From Pinirhizobacter soli (GTDB lineage: Bacteria > Pseudomonadota > Gammaproteobacteria > Xanthomonadales > Rhodanobacteraceae), in contig NZ_JADZLQ010000005.1 in the NCBI RefSeq assembly GCF_015905305.1, forward strand, positions 1-64,000: DNA of 64,000 nucleotides, written 5' to 3'. The translations under genes were made by a program, and so were the position numbers. The notes beneath the pieces are model-generated. The model was not told where the DNA came from and did not search any database. It worked only from the letters and a program-made list of their open reading frames with translations. Shown here piece by piece: positions 26,119 through 34,766 of the stretch (positions are counted from its first letter, which is position 1; each line of letters opens with the position of its first letter).

Positions 26119-26367
26119 CGGCGCCCTTTTGTGCTGACCCATTTGATGTCCTAGGCAGTATTTCACGATTTTCGTAGGAATTTTTCCTAGTTCCGCAGCA
26201 TTTGACGTTTGTGAAAGCAAGTCGAAAGGTTCCGAGCCTCACCTTCTCCTCATGGGGTTTTAACGATTGCGCCGGCGGCAAACGCCTTCGCTACGAGGCT
26301 CGTGGGGAGACGACCCTCGCTTTTCTGACTGCATGGATGCGTCTTGTTGTTCTTTGGGAGACTGTCA
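26119..26367 (+). other. Leader region of the third Oar-like receptor
   Basis: No gene is seen in this stretch. It holds a small inverted repeat (TAGGAA-TTTT-TCCTA, 26176-26190) and, near its end, the TGCATGGATGCGT repeat (26330-26342) shared with the leader of receptor 1. A promoter probably lies in the A+T-rich first half, but I cannot fix the -35/-10 pair. Confidence 0.4.
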
Positions 26368-29300
26368 ATGCCTGTCCTTATCAAGCCGGCCCCCCGCTCG
26401 GGGTCCGTGCATCGCTTCGCGCGAACCGCACTTTCTTGCGCTGTAACTTTCGGCCTCGCCATGACGGCCGGGACTGTCCTGGCCCAGTCCAACGCCACCG
26501 GTGTGATCTTTGGTAACGCCGAACCTGGTGATGTGGTGCATGTCGAAAGCCCGGATACGGGCGTCCGCCGTGATATTCCGGTGGATTCCAGTGGCCGTTA
26601 CCGCGCCGCTTCGCTGCCTATCGGTCTGTACGACGTGACCCTGATGAAGGGTGGCGCCGTGGTGGACAGCCACAAGGGTGTGCAGACGACGATCAGTTCC
26701 GGTACCGAGGTGTCTTTCAACGCCTCCACAAGCAGCCAGAACGCCACCAATCTCGGTGCCGTCCAGGTAATCGGCACGGCTCTTCCCAGCATCGACGTCA
26801 GCTCCGTGGACTCGCGCACGGTGCTCACGGCCGAACAGCTGGCCAAGCTTCCCATCGACCGCACGTCGGTGAGCTCTATCGCCCTGCTGGCGCCCGGCAC
26901 GACGCCGGCGGCACGCGGCTACGGCAACGCGCTCTCCTTCGGCGGCTCGTCGGCCTCCGAGAACTCGTACTACATCAATGGTTTCCAGGCCACCAATCCG
27001 CTGACGGGCGTGAGCTCGCGTCAGCTGCCCTATGACGCGATCGACCAGGAACAGGTGCTGATCGGCGGCTACGGCGCCGAATATGGCCGTTCCACCGGCG
27101 GCGTGATCAACGTGGTGACCAAGCGCGGTACCAATACCTGGAAGGGTGACATCCAGGTGCTGTGGTCGCCGCAGCAGCTGCAGCAGAGTCCCCGCAGCGT
27201 ATACCTGCGCGATGGCACGCTGTACCAGAACGGCAACGCCTTCAACCGCTTCAACAACAACCAGATCCAGTACTCCGGCTCCGTTGGCGGCCCGCTTATC
27301 AAGGACAAGTTGTTCTTCTTCGCCGCTGGCGACTTCATCAAGTCGGCCGGCCAGTTCTATGGCGTGAACGGCGCGAACGACTACGAGAACCAGTCGCCCA
27401 GCACCACGCGCTGGTTGAGCAAGATCGACTGGAACATCACCGACAGCCACATCCTGGAATTCACCGGGATGGGCGATTCGGAGTACACCACCAGCTCGAT
27501 CTTTGGCTACAACTACACCACCGGCAAGGGTGCGTACCTGGGCCACCAGACCACCAAGAACTTCAACGGCACGCAGACCAACGCCACGCCGGGCGGTACC
27601 ACCTACATCGGCCACTACACCGGCTACATCACCGACGACCTGACGGTGAACGCCCTGTACGGCAAGACCCGTTCGCCGCACGAACAGGACGTGAGCGGCG
27701 CCAGCGGTGTCGTCTGCCCGCCGATCACCGATTCCCGCGTCGCCTTCAAGAACAATCCGCAGGGCGGTTGCACGGTGGGCTCGGCTACCATCGAAGTGCC
27801 AGGCGCCAAGGACAGCACCACCGGCTGGGCGATCAACATCGAATATCACATTGGCGATCACGATCTTCGCGCCGGCGTGGATAACTACGTGCTTCGTGCC
27901 ACGGCCGGTTCATCGCCGGTGGGCGGCGCCAGCTACATCTACAATGACGTGGGCAACGGTTCGTCGATCCAGCAGCGCCTGACCAACCTGGGCCTGGATC
28001 CGGGCCTGTACAACCCGGCCGATTATCCCAATGGATATTTCGTCGACAAGACGGGCCTTTCGTCTGGCACCACTGCTCGCACCAACCAGCGTTCGCAGTT
28101 CGTCGAAGACAACTGGCAGATCTCCGACCGCTGGCACGGCTACATCGGCCTGCGTAACGAGCAGTTCACCAACTACAACGGCGTGGGCGAAGCCTATGCC
28201 AGCCAGCGTCACCAGCTTGATCCGCGTCTGGGTATTTCCTGGGACGTTGAAGGCGATTCCAGCCTGAAGATCTACGCCAACGCCGGTCGTTACCATCTGG
28301 GTCTGCCGACATCCGTGGCTATCCGCGGCGCAGGTCCTTCCACCTTCCCGTCACAGTACTATTCGTTCACGGGCATCGATCCGACCACGGGTATCCCGAC
28401 CGGGCTCGGTACCGCCAATCCGGCCGCAGGCCTTTACTTCCTCAACGGCGAGAACGGCACGCCGCCTGACGCCAAGGTGGTGTCGGCCCAGCACCTGCAT
28501 TCCTACTACCAGGATGAGTACATCTTCGGTGCGGACAAGCAGCTTCCGGACAACTGGACGGTCGGCACGAAGTTCATGTATCGCAAGCTCAAGAGCCTGA
28601 TCGACGATACCTGCGATATCCGCCCGTTCGAAACCTACGGTGCCGAGCACGGCAACCTGGATGTAGTGGAAGCGGGTCTGGCCCGTTCCACCGAATGCTT
28701 CCTGTACAACCCGGGCCGCGCCAACACGTTCACGCTGTCGCCGGCCGATGGCCAGTACATCTCCATTCCGCTCAACGCGGTGGAGATCGGCGAGCCTAAG
28801 GCCAAGCGTGCCTACTACATGGCCGACTTCTATGCCGAACACCAGTTCAGCGACAAGTGGTACGGCAAGATCGAGTACACCTTCTCGCGCAGCTACGGCA
28901 ACGCTGAAGGCCAGCTCGATTCGGACATCGTGCAGGCCGACGTGTCCACCACCGAGTCCTGGGATTTCCCGGAAATCATGGAGAACTCCAACGGCCGCCT
29001 GCCGTCGGACCAGAAGCACCAGCTGCGTATCTATGGCACGTACCAGTTCAACGAAGAGTGGGCGGTTTCGAGCAACACGCGTATCGCATCGGGCTACCCG
29101 GTGAACTGCTTCGGCCAGCGTCCGCCGGCCCTCGGCGGCGACCCGTTCGGCTACGGCGCAGCCTACCTGTACTGCAACGGCAAGCCGGCACCGCGCGGCT
29201 CGTACGGCAGCACGCCGTGGACCTATACGGCGAACGTCAGCGCCCTGTGGAAGCCGGCCTTCGCCGACCACAAGCTGGGCCTGTCGATCGACATCTTCAA

Positions 29301-29445
29301 CATCATCGGCAAGCAGCAGGTAACGCAGTACTTCGAAACGGGTGAGTCCGCCGCCGGCGTGGCCAACCCGAACTTCAAGCGTGCCCGTTCGTTCCAGGAT
29401 CCGCGTTATGTGCGCCTGGGCGCCCGGTATGACTTCTCGCTGTAA
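26368..29445 (+). CDS. Oar-like TonB-dependent receptor 3
   Basis: Outer-membrane receptor of 1025 residues, a more distant paralogue of receptors 1 and 2. Signal peptide ends near GTVLAQS; regulatory-like beta-sandwich has TGVIFGNAEPGDVV and LPIGLYDVTLMKGG; the plug has LSFGGSSASENSYYINGFQATNPL and YGAEYGRSTGGVINVVTKRGTN. The barrel ends LGARYDFSL, so the terminal aromatic is followed by two extra residues. ATG at 26368 has GGGAG 8 bases upstream; an in-frame TTG at 26344 is less likely. Ligand unknown. Confidence 0.92.
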   Translation: MPVLIKPAPRSGSVHRFARTALSCAVTFGLAMTAGTVLAQSNATGVIFGNAEPGDVVHVESPDTGVRRDIPVDSSGRYRAASLPIGLYDVTLMKGGAVVDSHKGVQTTISSGTEVSFNASTSSQNATNLGAVQVIGTALPSIDVSSVDSRTVLTAEQLAKLPIDRTSVSSIALLAPGTTPAARGYGNALSFGGSSASENSYYINGFQATNPLTGVSSRQLPYDAIDQEQVLIGGYGAEYGRSTGGVINVVTKRGTNTWKGDIQVLWSPQQLQQSPRSVYLRDGTLYQNGNAFNRFNNNQIQYSGSVGGPLIKDKLFFFAAGDFIKSAGQFYGVNGANDYENQSPSTTRWLSKIDWNITDSHILEFTGMGDSEYTTSSIFGYNYTTGKGAYLGHQTTKNFNGTQTNATPGGTTYIGHYTGYITDDLTVNALYGKTRSPHEQDVSGASGVVCPPITDSRVAFKNNPQGGCTVGSATIEVPGAKDSTTGWAINIEYHIGDHDLRAGVDNYVLRATAGSSPVGGASYIYNDVGNGSSIQQRLTNLGLDPGLYNPADYPNGYFVDKTGLSSGTTARTNQRSQFVEDNWQISDRWHGYIGLRNEQFTNYNGVGEAYASQRHQLDPRLGISWDVEGDSSLKIYANAGRYHLGLPTSVAIRGAGPSTFPSQYYSFTGIDPTTGIPTGLGTANPAAGLYFLNGENGTPPDAKVVSAQHLHSYYQDEYIFGADKQLPDNWTVGTKFMYRKLKSLIDDTCDIRPFETYGAEHGNLDVVEAGLARSTECFLYNPGRANTFTLSPADGQYISIPLNAVEIGEPKAKRAYYMADFYAEHQFSDKWYGKIEYTFSRSYGNAEGQLDSDIVQADVSTTESWDFPEIMENSNGRLPSDQKHQLRIYGTYQFNEEWAVSSNTRIASGYPVNCFGQRPPALGGDPFGYGAAYLYCNGKPAPRGSYGSTPWTYTANVSALWKPAFADHKLGLSIDIFNIIGKQQVTQYFETGESAAGVANPNFKRARSFQDPRYVRLGARYDFSL

Positions 29446-29454
29446 GAACCTTGC

Positions 29455-29548
29455 ATAACTAGAAAAGAAGGCGGCTGTTCCCGCAGCCGCCGAAATGCAT
29501 CTCCCCAGATCGGCCACCGTCACCCCAAGGACGGTGGCCTTTTTTTTT
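29455..29548 (+). terminator. Receptor 3' UTR module, copy C
   Basis: ATAACTAGAAAA (29455) is followed by a perfect 8-bp hairpin with loop TTCCCG (29470-29491), ATGCATCTCCCCAGA, and an intrinsic terminator (GGCCACCGTC with GACGGTGGCC, nine T, 29512-29548). It ends 18 bases before the stop of the convergent gene. Confidence 0.9.
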
Positions 29549-29565
29549 CGGGAGCCAAGCTACGG

Positions 29566-31098
29566 TCAATATTCCGGGTCTATGCGACGGAGTTGAGTGC
29601 CAGCGATGGTCTTCAGGCCGTCACGAGCCATGTCGATGGCAGCTAGGCGGTCAATGCGCGCCTGGGTATCGACCTTCGCCAGCAAGACTTTCGCTCTCCC
29701 TTCCCAGGTTGTTCCGGTATGCCGTTTTATCGTTGCCTGGATGCGCGTTCTGGCCCTGCCGAGGTTCAATCGGGAGTCTATCCAGGCGTGATTGACGCCT
29801 TCCGACAATGAGGCGGCTTTGTCGCGAGCTTCGGACAACAAGTCGTCGCGCGTAATTTGATCGGATAGTTCCGCGCTCGTTGCGTCCAACGAGAGTCCCG
29901 GCTTGTCGGAATCGCTGGCGTAGTCGGAATCGGCCGGCGATGGAGTTTTTCTCGATCCCGGCGGTGCCAGGATCTCGGTCACGCCATCGAGGGCCGCCAT
30001 GATCGCAGCGTAGGCACCAGGGATGTCTCCGTTCCTGTAGTGCTCCATCGCAAGGTCAAGTTGGTCGGCCGCATCGTCCGGCACGCGGTATTTGTTCTCA
30101 TTTTCGATGGCCCGTTCGAGTTGTCCGAGCTCATCTTTTAACTCCGTCACCGTGGGGTCTTCGGCGAGCACCTGCGACCAGGAAATCACTGGATCCAGTG
30201 CATTGGGCGACCCCGGTGGCGACGATCCTGCCGAAGAACCGGATGAATCGCTTTCATAGTCGGAGTGCGCACGCTCATCCGGCCCAGGCGACAGCACCCG
30301 TTTGGAAGAATCGATGTGTGAATCGACCAACATGTACTGCAAGAATACCGACGGCTGCCCCGATCGGGGAGCGTCATCAACCGGACTGAGATGACCATGG
30401 CCTGGTGGGACCAATGGTGCCCGAGACGATGGAATACGAGCCATGGAGAATCTCGCTGCTTGGTCGATGCGCTCGCTTCCGGGAGCCACCGACGCCTTGC
30501 ATGCCCGCAACTTGGCCTTACCGTTTCGAACGATATTGGCGAGGTGATTGACGATCGGACCAGGAGTCTTCGTCGACTTGCCTGGTTGCATTGTTTGTGG
30601 GCGATCCATCACTTCGCTACGAGAAGGCACGCGCTCGGGGTAGGAAACGCGGTCTCGGGCTGTCGGCTCCCACACGACGGTGCCTGAGTGTATGCCTGTG
30701 CCAAGACGCTTTGGTGTGACAGCACGGTCCAGGCGCACTGGGGTCTGGGCCTCGTTCGATTTCGAAGCAAGTTGTTCAAAGACCGCCCTGTGTTTGGCGA
30801 AATTCGCTTGATACCGGGGAACGGGCGTTTCAGTCGTCGACCTCGATGTCGCCGGATTCGTCCCTCTTCCATGTTCGGAAGAAGCCGGAAGAGGTGTCGG
30901 ACGACGCACTGGCTGGGGGCCGGCAACGGCTTGATGACGGATCGAAGAGTCACGCGGGGTGTTCGCCACAGCCGATGGCTTCGCATTGCGCGCTGGAACC
31001 CGATAGCGCGCGGCCTTCGTGTCTTCGGGACCGGTCCGGTCGACAAGTTGCTCAAACTTTGCGACTAGTTTAGTAACGCTTGGAAGTTCTATGAGCAT
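29566..31098 (-). CDS. Unknown Ser/Pro/Arg-rich protein with SDY repeats, effector-like
   Basis: A 510-residue protein with no signal peptide or membrane segment. The first 300 residues are rich in Ser, Pro, Arg and Thr and look disordered. Two acidic motifs, SDYESDS (279-285) and SDYASDS (391-397), flank a helical segment that contains a TPR-like AMEHYRNGDIPGAYAAIMAAL. The C-terminal 90 residues are basic and helical. G+C is visibly lower than in neighbouring genes. It is third in a three-gene run. A secreted effector is one possibility; I do not recognise the family. Confidence 0.7.
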   Translation of the reverse strand: MLIELPSVTKLVAKFEQLVDRTGPEDTKAARYRVPARNAKPSAVANTPRDSSIRHQAVAGPQPVRRPTPLPASSEHGRGTNPATSRSTTETPVPRYQANFAKHRAVFEQLASKSNEAQTPVRLDRAVTPKRLGTGIHSGTVVWEPTARDRVSYPERVPSRSEVMDRPQTMQPGKSTKTPGPIVNHLANIVRNGKAKLRACKASVAPGSERIDQAARFSMARIPSSRAPLVPPGHGHLSPVDDAPRSGQPSVFLQYMLVDSHIDSSKRVLSPGPDERAHSDYESDSSGSSAGSSPPGSPNALDPVISWSQVLAEDPTVTELKDELGQLERAIENENKYRVPDDAADQLDLAMEHYRNGDIPGAYAAIMAALDGVTEILAPPGSRKTPSPADSDYASDSDKPGLSLDATSAELSDQITRDDLLSEARDKAASLSEGVNHAWIDSRLNLGRARTRIQATIKRHTGTTWEGRAKVLLAKVDTQARIDRLAAIDMARDGLKTIAGTQLRRIDPEY

Positions 31099-31129
31099 GG
31101 GATACGTCCGTGTATTGAATGCAATATGA

Positions 31130-31924
31130 CTAGATCAGGCGATGCGTGCGCGATTGCACAAGGAGTTTGGCCGGGGCTGATCGAACGTCTTGGATACCCA
31201 GCGATGCGATGCGAAGCGCCTCGTCAGGCCCGCACTCCTTCCGGACAAGCGCAACTACGGGGCCGATGAGCCGCGCCACATCACCTCGCACCGTACCATC
31301 GAAGAGCTGCGCCGTATTGGCCAGCTCATCCTGCAGGTCGCGCAGGGCCTTGGCCGTATGGCGTTGGACATCCTTTCCCTGCGAAGGCGCGGCGACTTGC
31401 TGCGGTGCCTGCATCTCGTGACCGTTGCCGAGCCGATCACGGGTTAATGTTTGCCCGGCCAACCTGGCCCGAGGCGAGCTCCAATCGGAAGGCAGCAGAT
31501 ACGATTGGGGCGTACGCCGCCATTTCGGTGAGGTGTCAATTCCTCTCGCACGAAAGTAATCCTTGGCCAGGACGGTCGCCTTCTGCACGACCATCTCCGC
31601 GTGGGCATGTGGAATCGAGTTGCCAGATGCAGGCGTACCCTGCCGCGAGGCTCGCCGTTCGGCAACGGCACGCTCCCTGCTATCCAGGCTATTCCGGCGC
31701 TGTTCGAGCGAAGGGTCGACACTCGACTTCATGGTCGATACGAGTCGACCCCCATCGAGGGAGGAAAGGCGCTTGAGCCGTGGCGCTCCCGGTGCCTGGC
31801 CGCCAACCTGGCCGACTTGCCGAAAGGCGTTGGCGAAATTCACCTTGCTTGCCACGTGTTTCGCCGCGTCGCCAAGGAGGGAAGCGAGCTTTGCGATGCC
31901 CGGAAGGGAGATTACTGGGGTCAT
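31130..31924 (-). CDS. Unknown protein, second gene of the effector-like run
   Basis: A 264-residue protein starting MTPVISLPGIAKLASLLGDA, which resembles the first residues of the downstream product (ELPSVTKLVAKFEQLV). A basic, Arg-rich middle (LEQRRNSLDSRERAVAERRASRQ) is followed by a helical C-terminal domain (LIGPVVALVRKECGPDEALRIASLG). No signal peptide. ATG at 31924 has AGGA 8 bases upstream. An alternative GTG at 32005 would overlap the upstream stop (GTGA) and add 27 residues. Family not recognised. Confidence 0.65.
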   Translation of the reverse strand: MTPVISLPGIAKLASLLGDAAKHVASKVNFANAFRQVGQVGGQAPGAPRLKRLSSLDGGRLVSTMKSSVDPSLEQRRNSLDSRERAVAERRASRQGTPASGNSIPHAHAEMVVQKATVLAKDYFRARGIDTSPKWRRTPQSYLLPSDWSSPRARLAGQTLTRDRLGNGHEMQAPQQVAAPSQGKDVQRHTAKALRDLQDELANTAQLFDGTVRGDVARLIGPVVALVRKECGPDEALRIASLGIQDVRSAPAKLLVQSRTHRLI

Positions 31925-32001
31925 GGAAACATCCTGACGTAGGTGATGCGCGAAGGCCCGTGGTGCTCGTGAAACGAATGGAGGTCCATCCGGCGAATTC
32001 T

Positions 32002-33687
32002 TCACAACTTCGGAGAAGAACCTGCGACGATGCGGGGCGGCACAGGCGGCCGGACCGTGGTCAAGACTTCGCGGTAAGCGCCGAGGCGAAAAAGCTCGTC
32101 ACCCACCGACCGGACGAGCTCGCGCGTGCGAAGCACATCGGGATTTTCGCGTGCGTACTTCACTTCCTCGTCAACTACGCCTGCGGGATTGCCATCGTCG
32201 TCTACAACGGCTTGGAAACTGGAAAGCGCATCGCGTGAGGTCGACAGGGCATGATCGGCCGCATCGGCTTCGGCACCAGACGACACTTTGAAATTCATCA
32301 TAACGCGCTGATACTCCGGAGCTTCCCGCAATACGACAAGGGCCTTATCATGCGCGCCCTTATCGCTCAACTTTTCGGCATATCTGATGGCGAATCGATT
32401 TTCCACCATCATGCGGCTGTCTTCCCGGGTCGCTTCGAGCAAGGCATCGCGTGACGAATGCCCGTCGACGACATTGCGATAGATGTCCTGCCGAAGCTTT
32501 GTTAGCTGAGTATCGAACTGTGCAATGAGAGCGGTTACACCTCGGCCAAGGTTTGCTCGCCAACCTGCATGCAGTATTTCAGGTAAAGACTCGCTTACCG
32601 TGGCCCGTTTCTCGAGCTCTGGGGCCAAATTGGTGGAGCTTGCTGCCAGAGATTGCGCGACTAACGTCGGACTAGTGGCGGCGCTTGTGTCGCCTCCACC
32701 AGCCGCAACGCTCGGCGGGAAGCAGGTGGCCTGGCCTCCAGCGGAGACGCGGGGCGGGAGAGGCGGACGGACCGTGTCCAGGACGGCTCCGTAATCGCCG
32801 ACGCGAAAGAGCTCGGCGCCGACCGACTGAACGAGCCCGCGTACCCGAAGCACATCGGGATTGTCCCGAGCATAGGACACCTGCTGGCCCAAAGAACCGG
32901 TAGGGGCGTCGTCGTCACCGTTCACGAGGGTTTGGAATTTGTCGAGCGCGTCATGCGCTGTTGACAGGGCACGAAGGCTACTGTCCGATCCGGGCGCGCC
33001 GACTGGCGCCGCGAAATGATTCATGATGGCCTGATGCGCTGGTGCCTCGCGCAGCGCCGCGAGGGCTTCATCGTGTCGTCCCTCGTTGGTCAGCATGGTG
33101 GCGCGCACAATCGCAAGACGATAGGTAGCCGTGATGCCGCCATCGAACCGAATCAGTGCTTCGAGCAGGCCATCGTGGGATGGGTCGTGATCCACGACAT
33201 CCGCATTGGCGTCCTGCTGCACCATTTGCAATTGCGTCTCTGCGCGCGCGATGAGTGCAGCGACACCGCGACCCAGGTTCGCCTGCCATCCTGCGTGCAC
33301 GGCGTCAGGTTTGGATGGGGTGTCGTCGCCCGCCGCCGCACCGCTCGCCGAAAAGAAGGTGGCTAGTCCTGTAGCAAGAATATGTCCGGCCAGTGCGTAG
33401 TCACCTTTGCAGCGGGCCGCGCCGGCATTCTTAACGATGTTTATGGCGAATTCGCGGCTTGCACCCGGTTTCAGTTGCGCTTTCTCCAGAAGCAGTTCCC
33501 TGGCTCTGGAATGGGGTGATGTGGGAATGGCCGGACGTCCGAAGGCGGTGGGCCCGGCATGACGCACATTCCCCAACTGGGCGCTGACACTCGAACCTTG
33601 CGAATTGGCTGACATGAACACGCGCGGCAACACGCGATGGAACATGGCGGGGGTAAACGAAAGCATGGGAGGCACGTCGACATCCAT
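32002..33687 (-). CDS. Unknown protein with a large internal duplication
   Basis: A 561-residue protein made of a 120-residue Ser/Ala-rich N-terminal part and two homologous units, residues about 127-315 and 368-553. Each unit opens with HAGW-x-ANLGRGV-x-ALIA, has LREAP and a DAL-x-x-FQ segment, and closes with YAR-x-NPDVL then VRPP-x-PPR. Helical TPR-like stretches (EGRHDEALAALREAP) suggest a protein-binding scaffold. No signal peptide or membrane helix. The ATG at 33687 and one at 33666 are both possible; neither has a good ribosome site. It is first in the three-gene run. Function unknown. Confidence 0.7.
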   Translation of the reverse strand: MDVDVPPMLSFTPAMFHRVLPRVFMSANSQGSSVSAQLGNVRHAGPTAFGRPAIPTSPHSRARELLLEKAQLKPGASREFAINIVKNAGAARCKGDYALAGHILATGLATFFSASGAAAGDDTPSKPDAVHAGWQANLGRGVAALIARAETQLQMVQQDANADVVDHDPSHDGLLEALIRFDGGITATYRLAIVRATMLTNEGRHDEALAALREAPAHQAIMNHFAAPVGAPGSDSSLRALSTAHDALDKFQTLVNGDDDAPTGSLGQQVSYARDNPDVLRVRGLVQSVGAELFRVGDYGAVLDTVRPPLPPRVSAGGQATCFPPSVAAGGGDTSAATSPTLVAQSLAASSTNLAPELEKRATVSESLPEILHAGWRANLGRGVTALIAQFDTQLTKLRQDIYRNVVDGHSSRDALLEATREDSRMMVENRFAIRYAEKLSDKGAHDKALVVLREAPEYQRVMMNFKVSSGAEADAADHALSTSRDALSSFQAVVDDDGNPAGVVDEEVKYARENPDVLRTRELVRSVGDELFRLGAYREVLTTVRPPVPPRIVAGSSPKL

Positions 33688-33751
33688 GTCGGGGAATCGA
33701 ACCTATGCTAGCCCGCACCCTCCACACCCGCTTCCACGTTTCGCCTAACCC

Positions 33752-34543
33752 CTACTCAAGCGAATTCTCATCCTCGAACCGCAGGTGCTTCATGCTTCGC
33801 CCGTGCCGGCGCACCAGCTTCAGCGCCTCGATGCCGATGCGGATGTGGCGCTCAACATAGTTGGTGGTAACGGCAAGATCGCTCTTCTCCGTCTTGATGC
33901 CTTCGGGGATCATCGGCTGGTCGGACACCAGCAGCAACGCGCCGACCGAGATCGAATTGGCAAAGCCCGCGGCGAAGATGGTCGCTGTTTCCATGTCCAC
34001 GGCCATCGAGCGGGTGCGGCGCAGGTACTCCTTGAATGCCTCGTCGTGCTCCCACACCCGGCGGTTGGTGGTGTACACGGTGCCCGTCCAGTAGTCGTGG
34101 CCAAGGTCGCGGATCATGGTGGACACTGCGCGCTGCAGCTGGAACGCCGGCAGCGCCGGCACCTCGGGCAGCAGGTAGTCGTTGGAGGTGCCTTCGCCAC
34201 GGATGGCGGCGATGGGGAGCACCAGGTCGCCGATGGCGTTCTTTTTCTTCAGCCCTCCGCATTTGCCAAGGAACAGCACCGCCTTGGGGCCGATGGCGCT
34301 TAGCAGATCCATCACCGTGGCGGCATTAGGGCTGCCCATGCCGAAGTTGATCAGGGTGATGCCGTCGGCCGTGGCGTTGGGCATGGGCCGGTCGCGACCC
34401 TTCACATCCACGCCGTTCCACTCGGCGAAGCGCTCGACGTAGTGTCCGAAGTTGGTGAGGAGGATGTGCTCGCCGAATTCCTCGAGCGCAGTGCCGGTAT
34501 AACGCGGCAGCCAGTTGCTGACGATCTCTTGCTTGGTCTTCAT
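33752..34543 (-). CDS. amn: AMP nucleosidase, short form
   Basis: Cleaves AMP to adenine and ribose 5-phosphate. The 263-residue product consists of the phosphorylase-like catalytic domain only (MGSPNAATVMDLL, VLFLGKCGGLKKK, VDMETATIFAAGFAN, LLVSDQPM), without the regulatory N-terminal domain of the 480-residue E. coli enzyme. Short forms of this kind occur in Xanthomonadales. ATG at 34543 is preceded by a plausible ribosome site; upstream frame runs into non-coding DNA. Divergent from the degV gene. Confidence 0.88.
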   Translation of the reverse strand: MKTKQEIVSNWLPRYTGTALEEFGEHILLTNFGHYVERFAEWNGVDVKGRDRPMPNATADGITLINFGMGSPNAATVMDLLSAIGPKAVLFLGKCGGLKKKNAIGDLVLPIAAIRGEGTSNDYLLPEVPALPAFQLQRAVSTMIRDLGHDYWTGTVYTTNRRVWEHDEAFKEYLRRTRSMAVDMETATIFAAGFANSISVGALLLVSDQPMIPEGIKTEKSDLAVTTNYVERHIRIGIEALKLVRRHGRSMKHLRFEDENSLE

Positions 34544-34663
34544 GTTTTCCAGCTTTTTCTGGCACCGAACCGATCGGTGCCGGCACCGGCGACGCCACGC
34601 CGGCAGGGGCCATTTAATTGTCACGGCAGAATACGCCTTGCCCGGCCCGAGCGCGAGGGGTTG

Positions 34664-34674
34664 GGGGTCAGAGC
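34664..34674 (+). repeat. REP-like half-site, locus 3
   Basis: A single GGGGTCAGAGC with the same TTGG flank as locus 2 but no second arm. It sits in the divergent region between amn and the degV gene. It may be a decayed copy. Confidence 0.5.
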
Positions 34675-34766
34675 ATGCGCGGCGATGCCGGGGATCGCAC
34701 ATTTTCCGGGGCCCGGCGTGCTACCTTTCGCCCCGACGTGGTCGAGTTCTTCAGCCGGGGAAAATC

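Noticed and set aside
29566-33687. Mobile element or genomic island with defined ends
   Set aside because: No integrase, transposase, direct repeats or tRNA gene border the three genes. Transfer is suggested only by base composition.
33693-33703. GGTTCGATTCC on the minus strand, resembling a tRNA T-arm, next to the effector-like island
   Set aside because: The flanking bases do not form a T-stem and no acceptor, D or anticodon arms are found, so it is not a tRNA or a recognisable attachment site.
34515-34766. N-terminal extension of the DegV-family protein from an earlier in-frame start
   Set aside because: The extra residues are unlike the family, and the conserved first strand begins exactly at the ATG at 34767.
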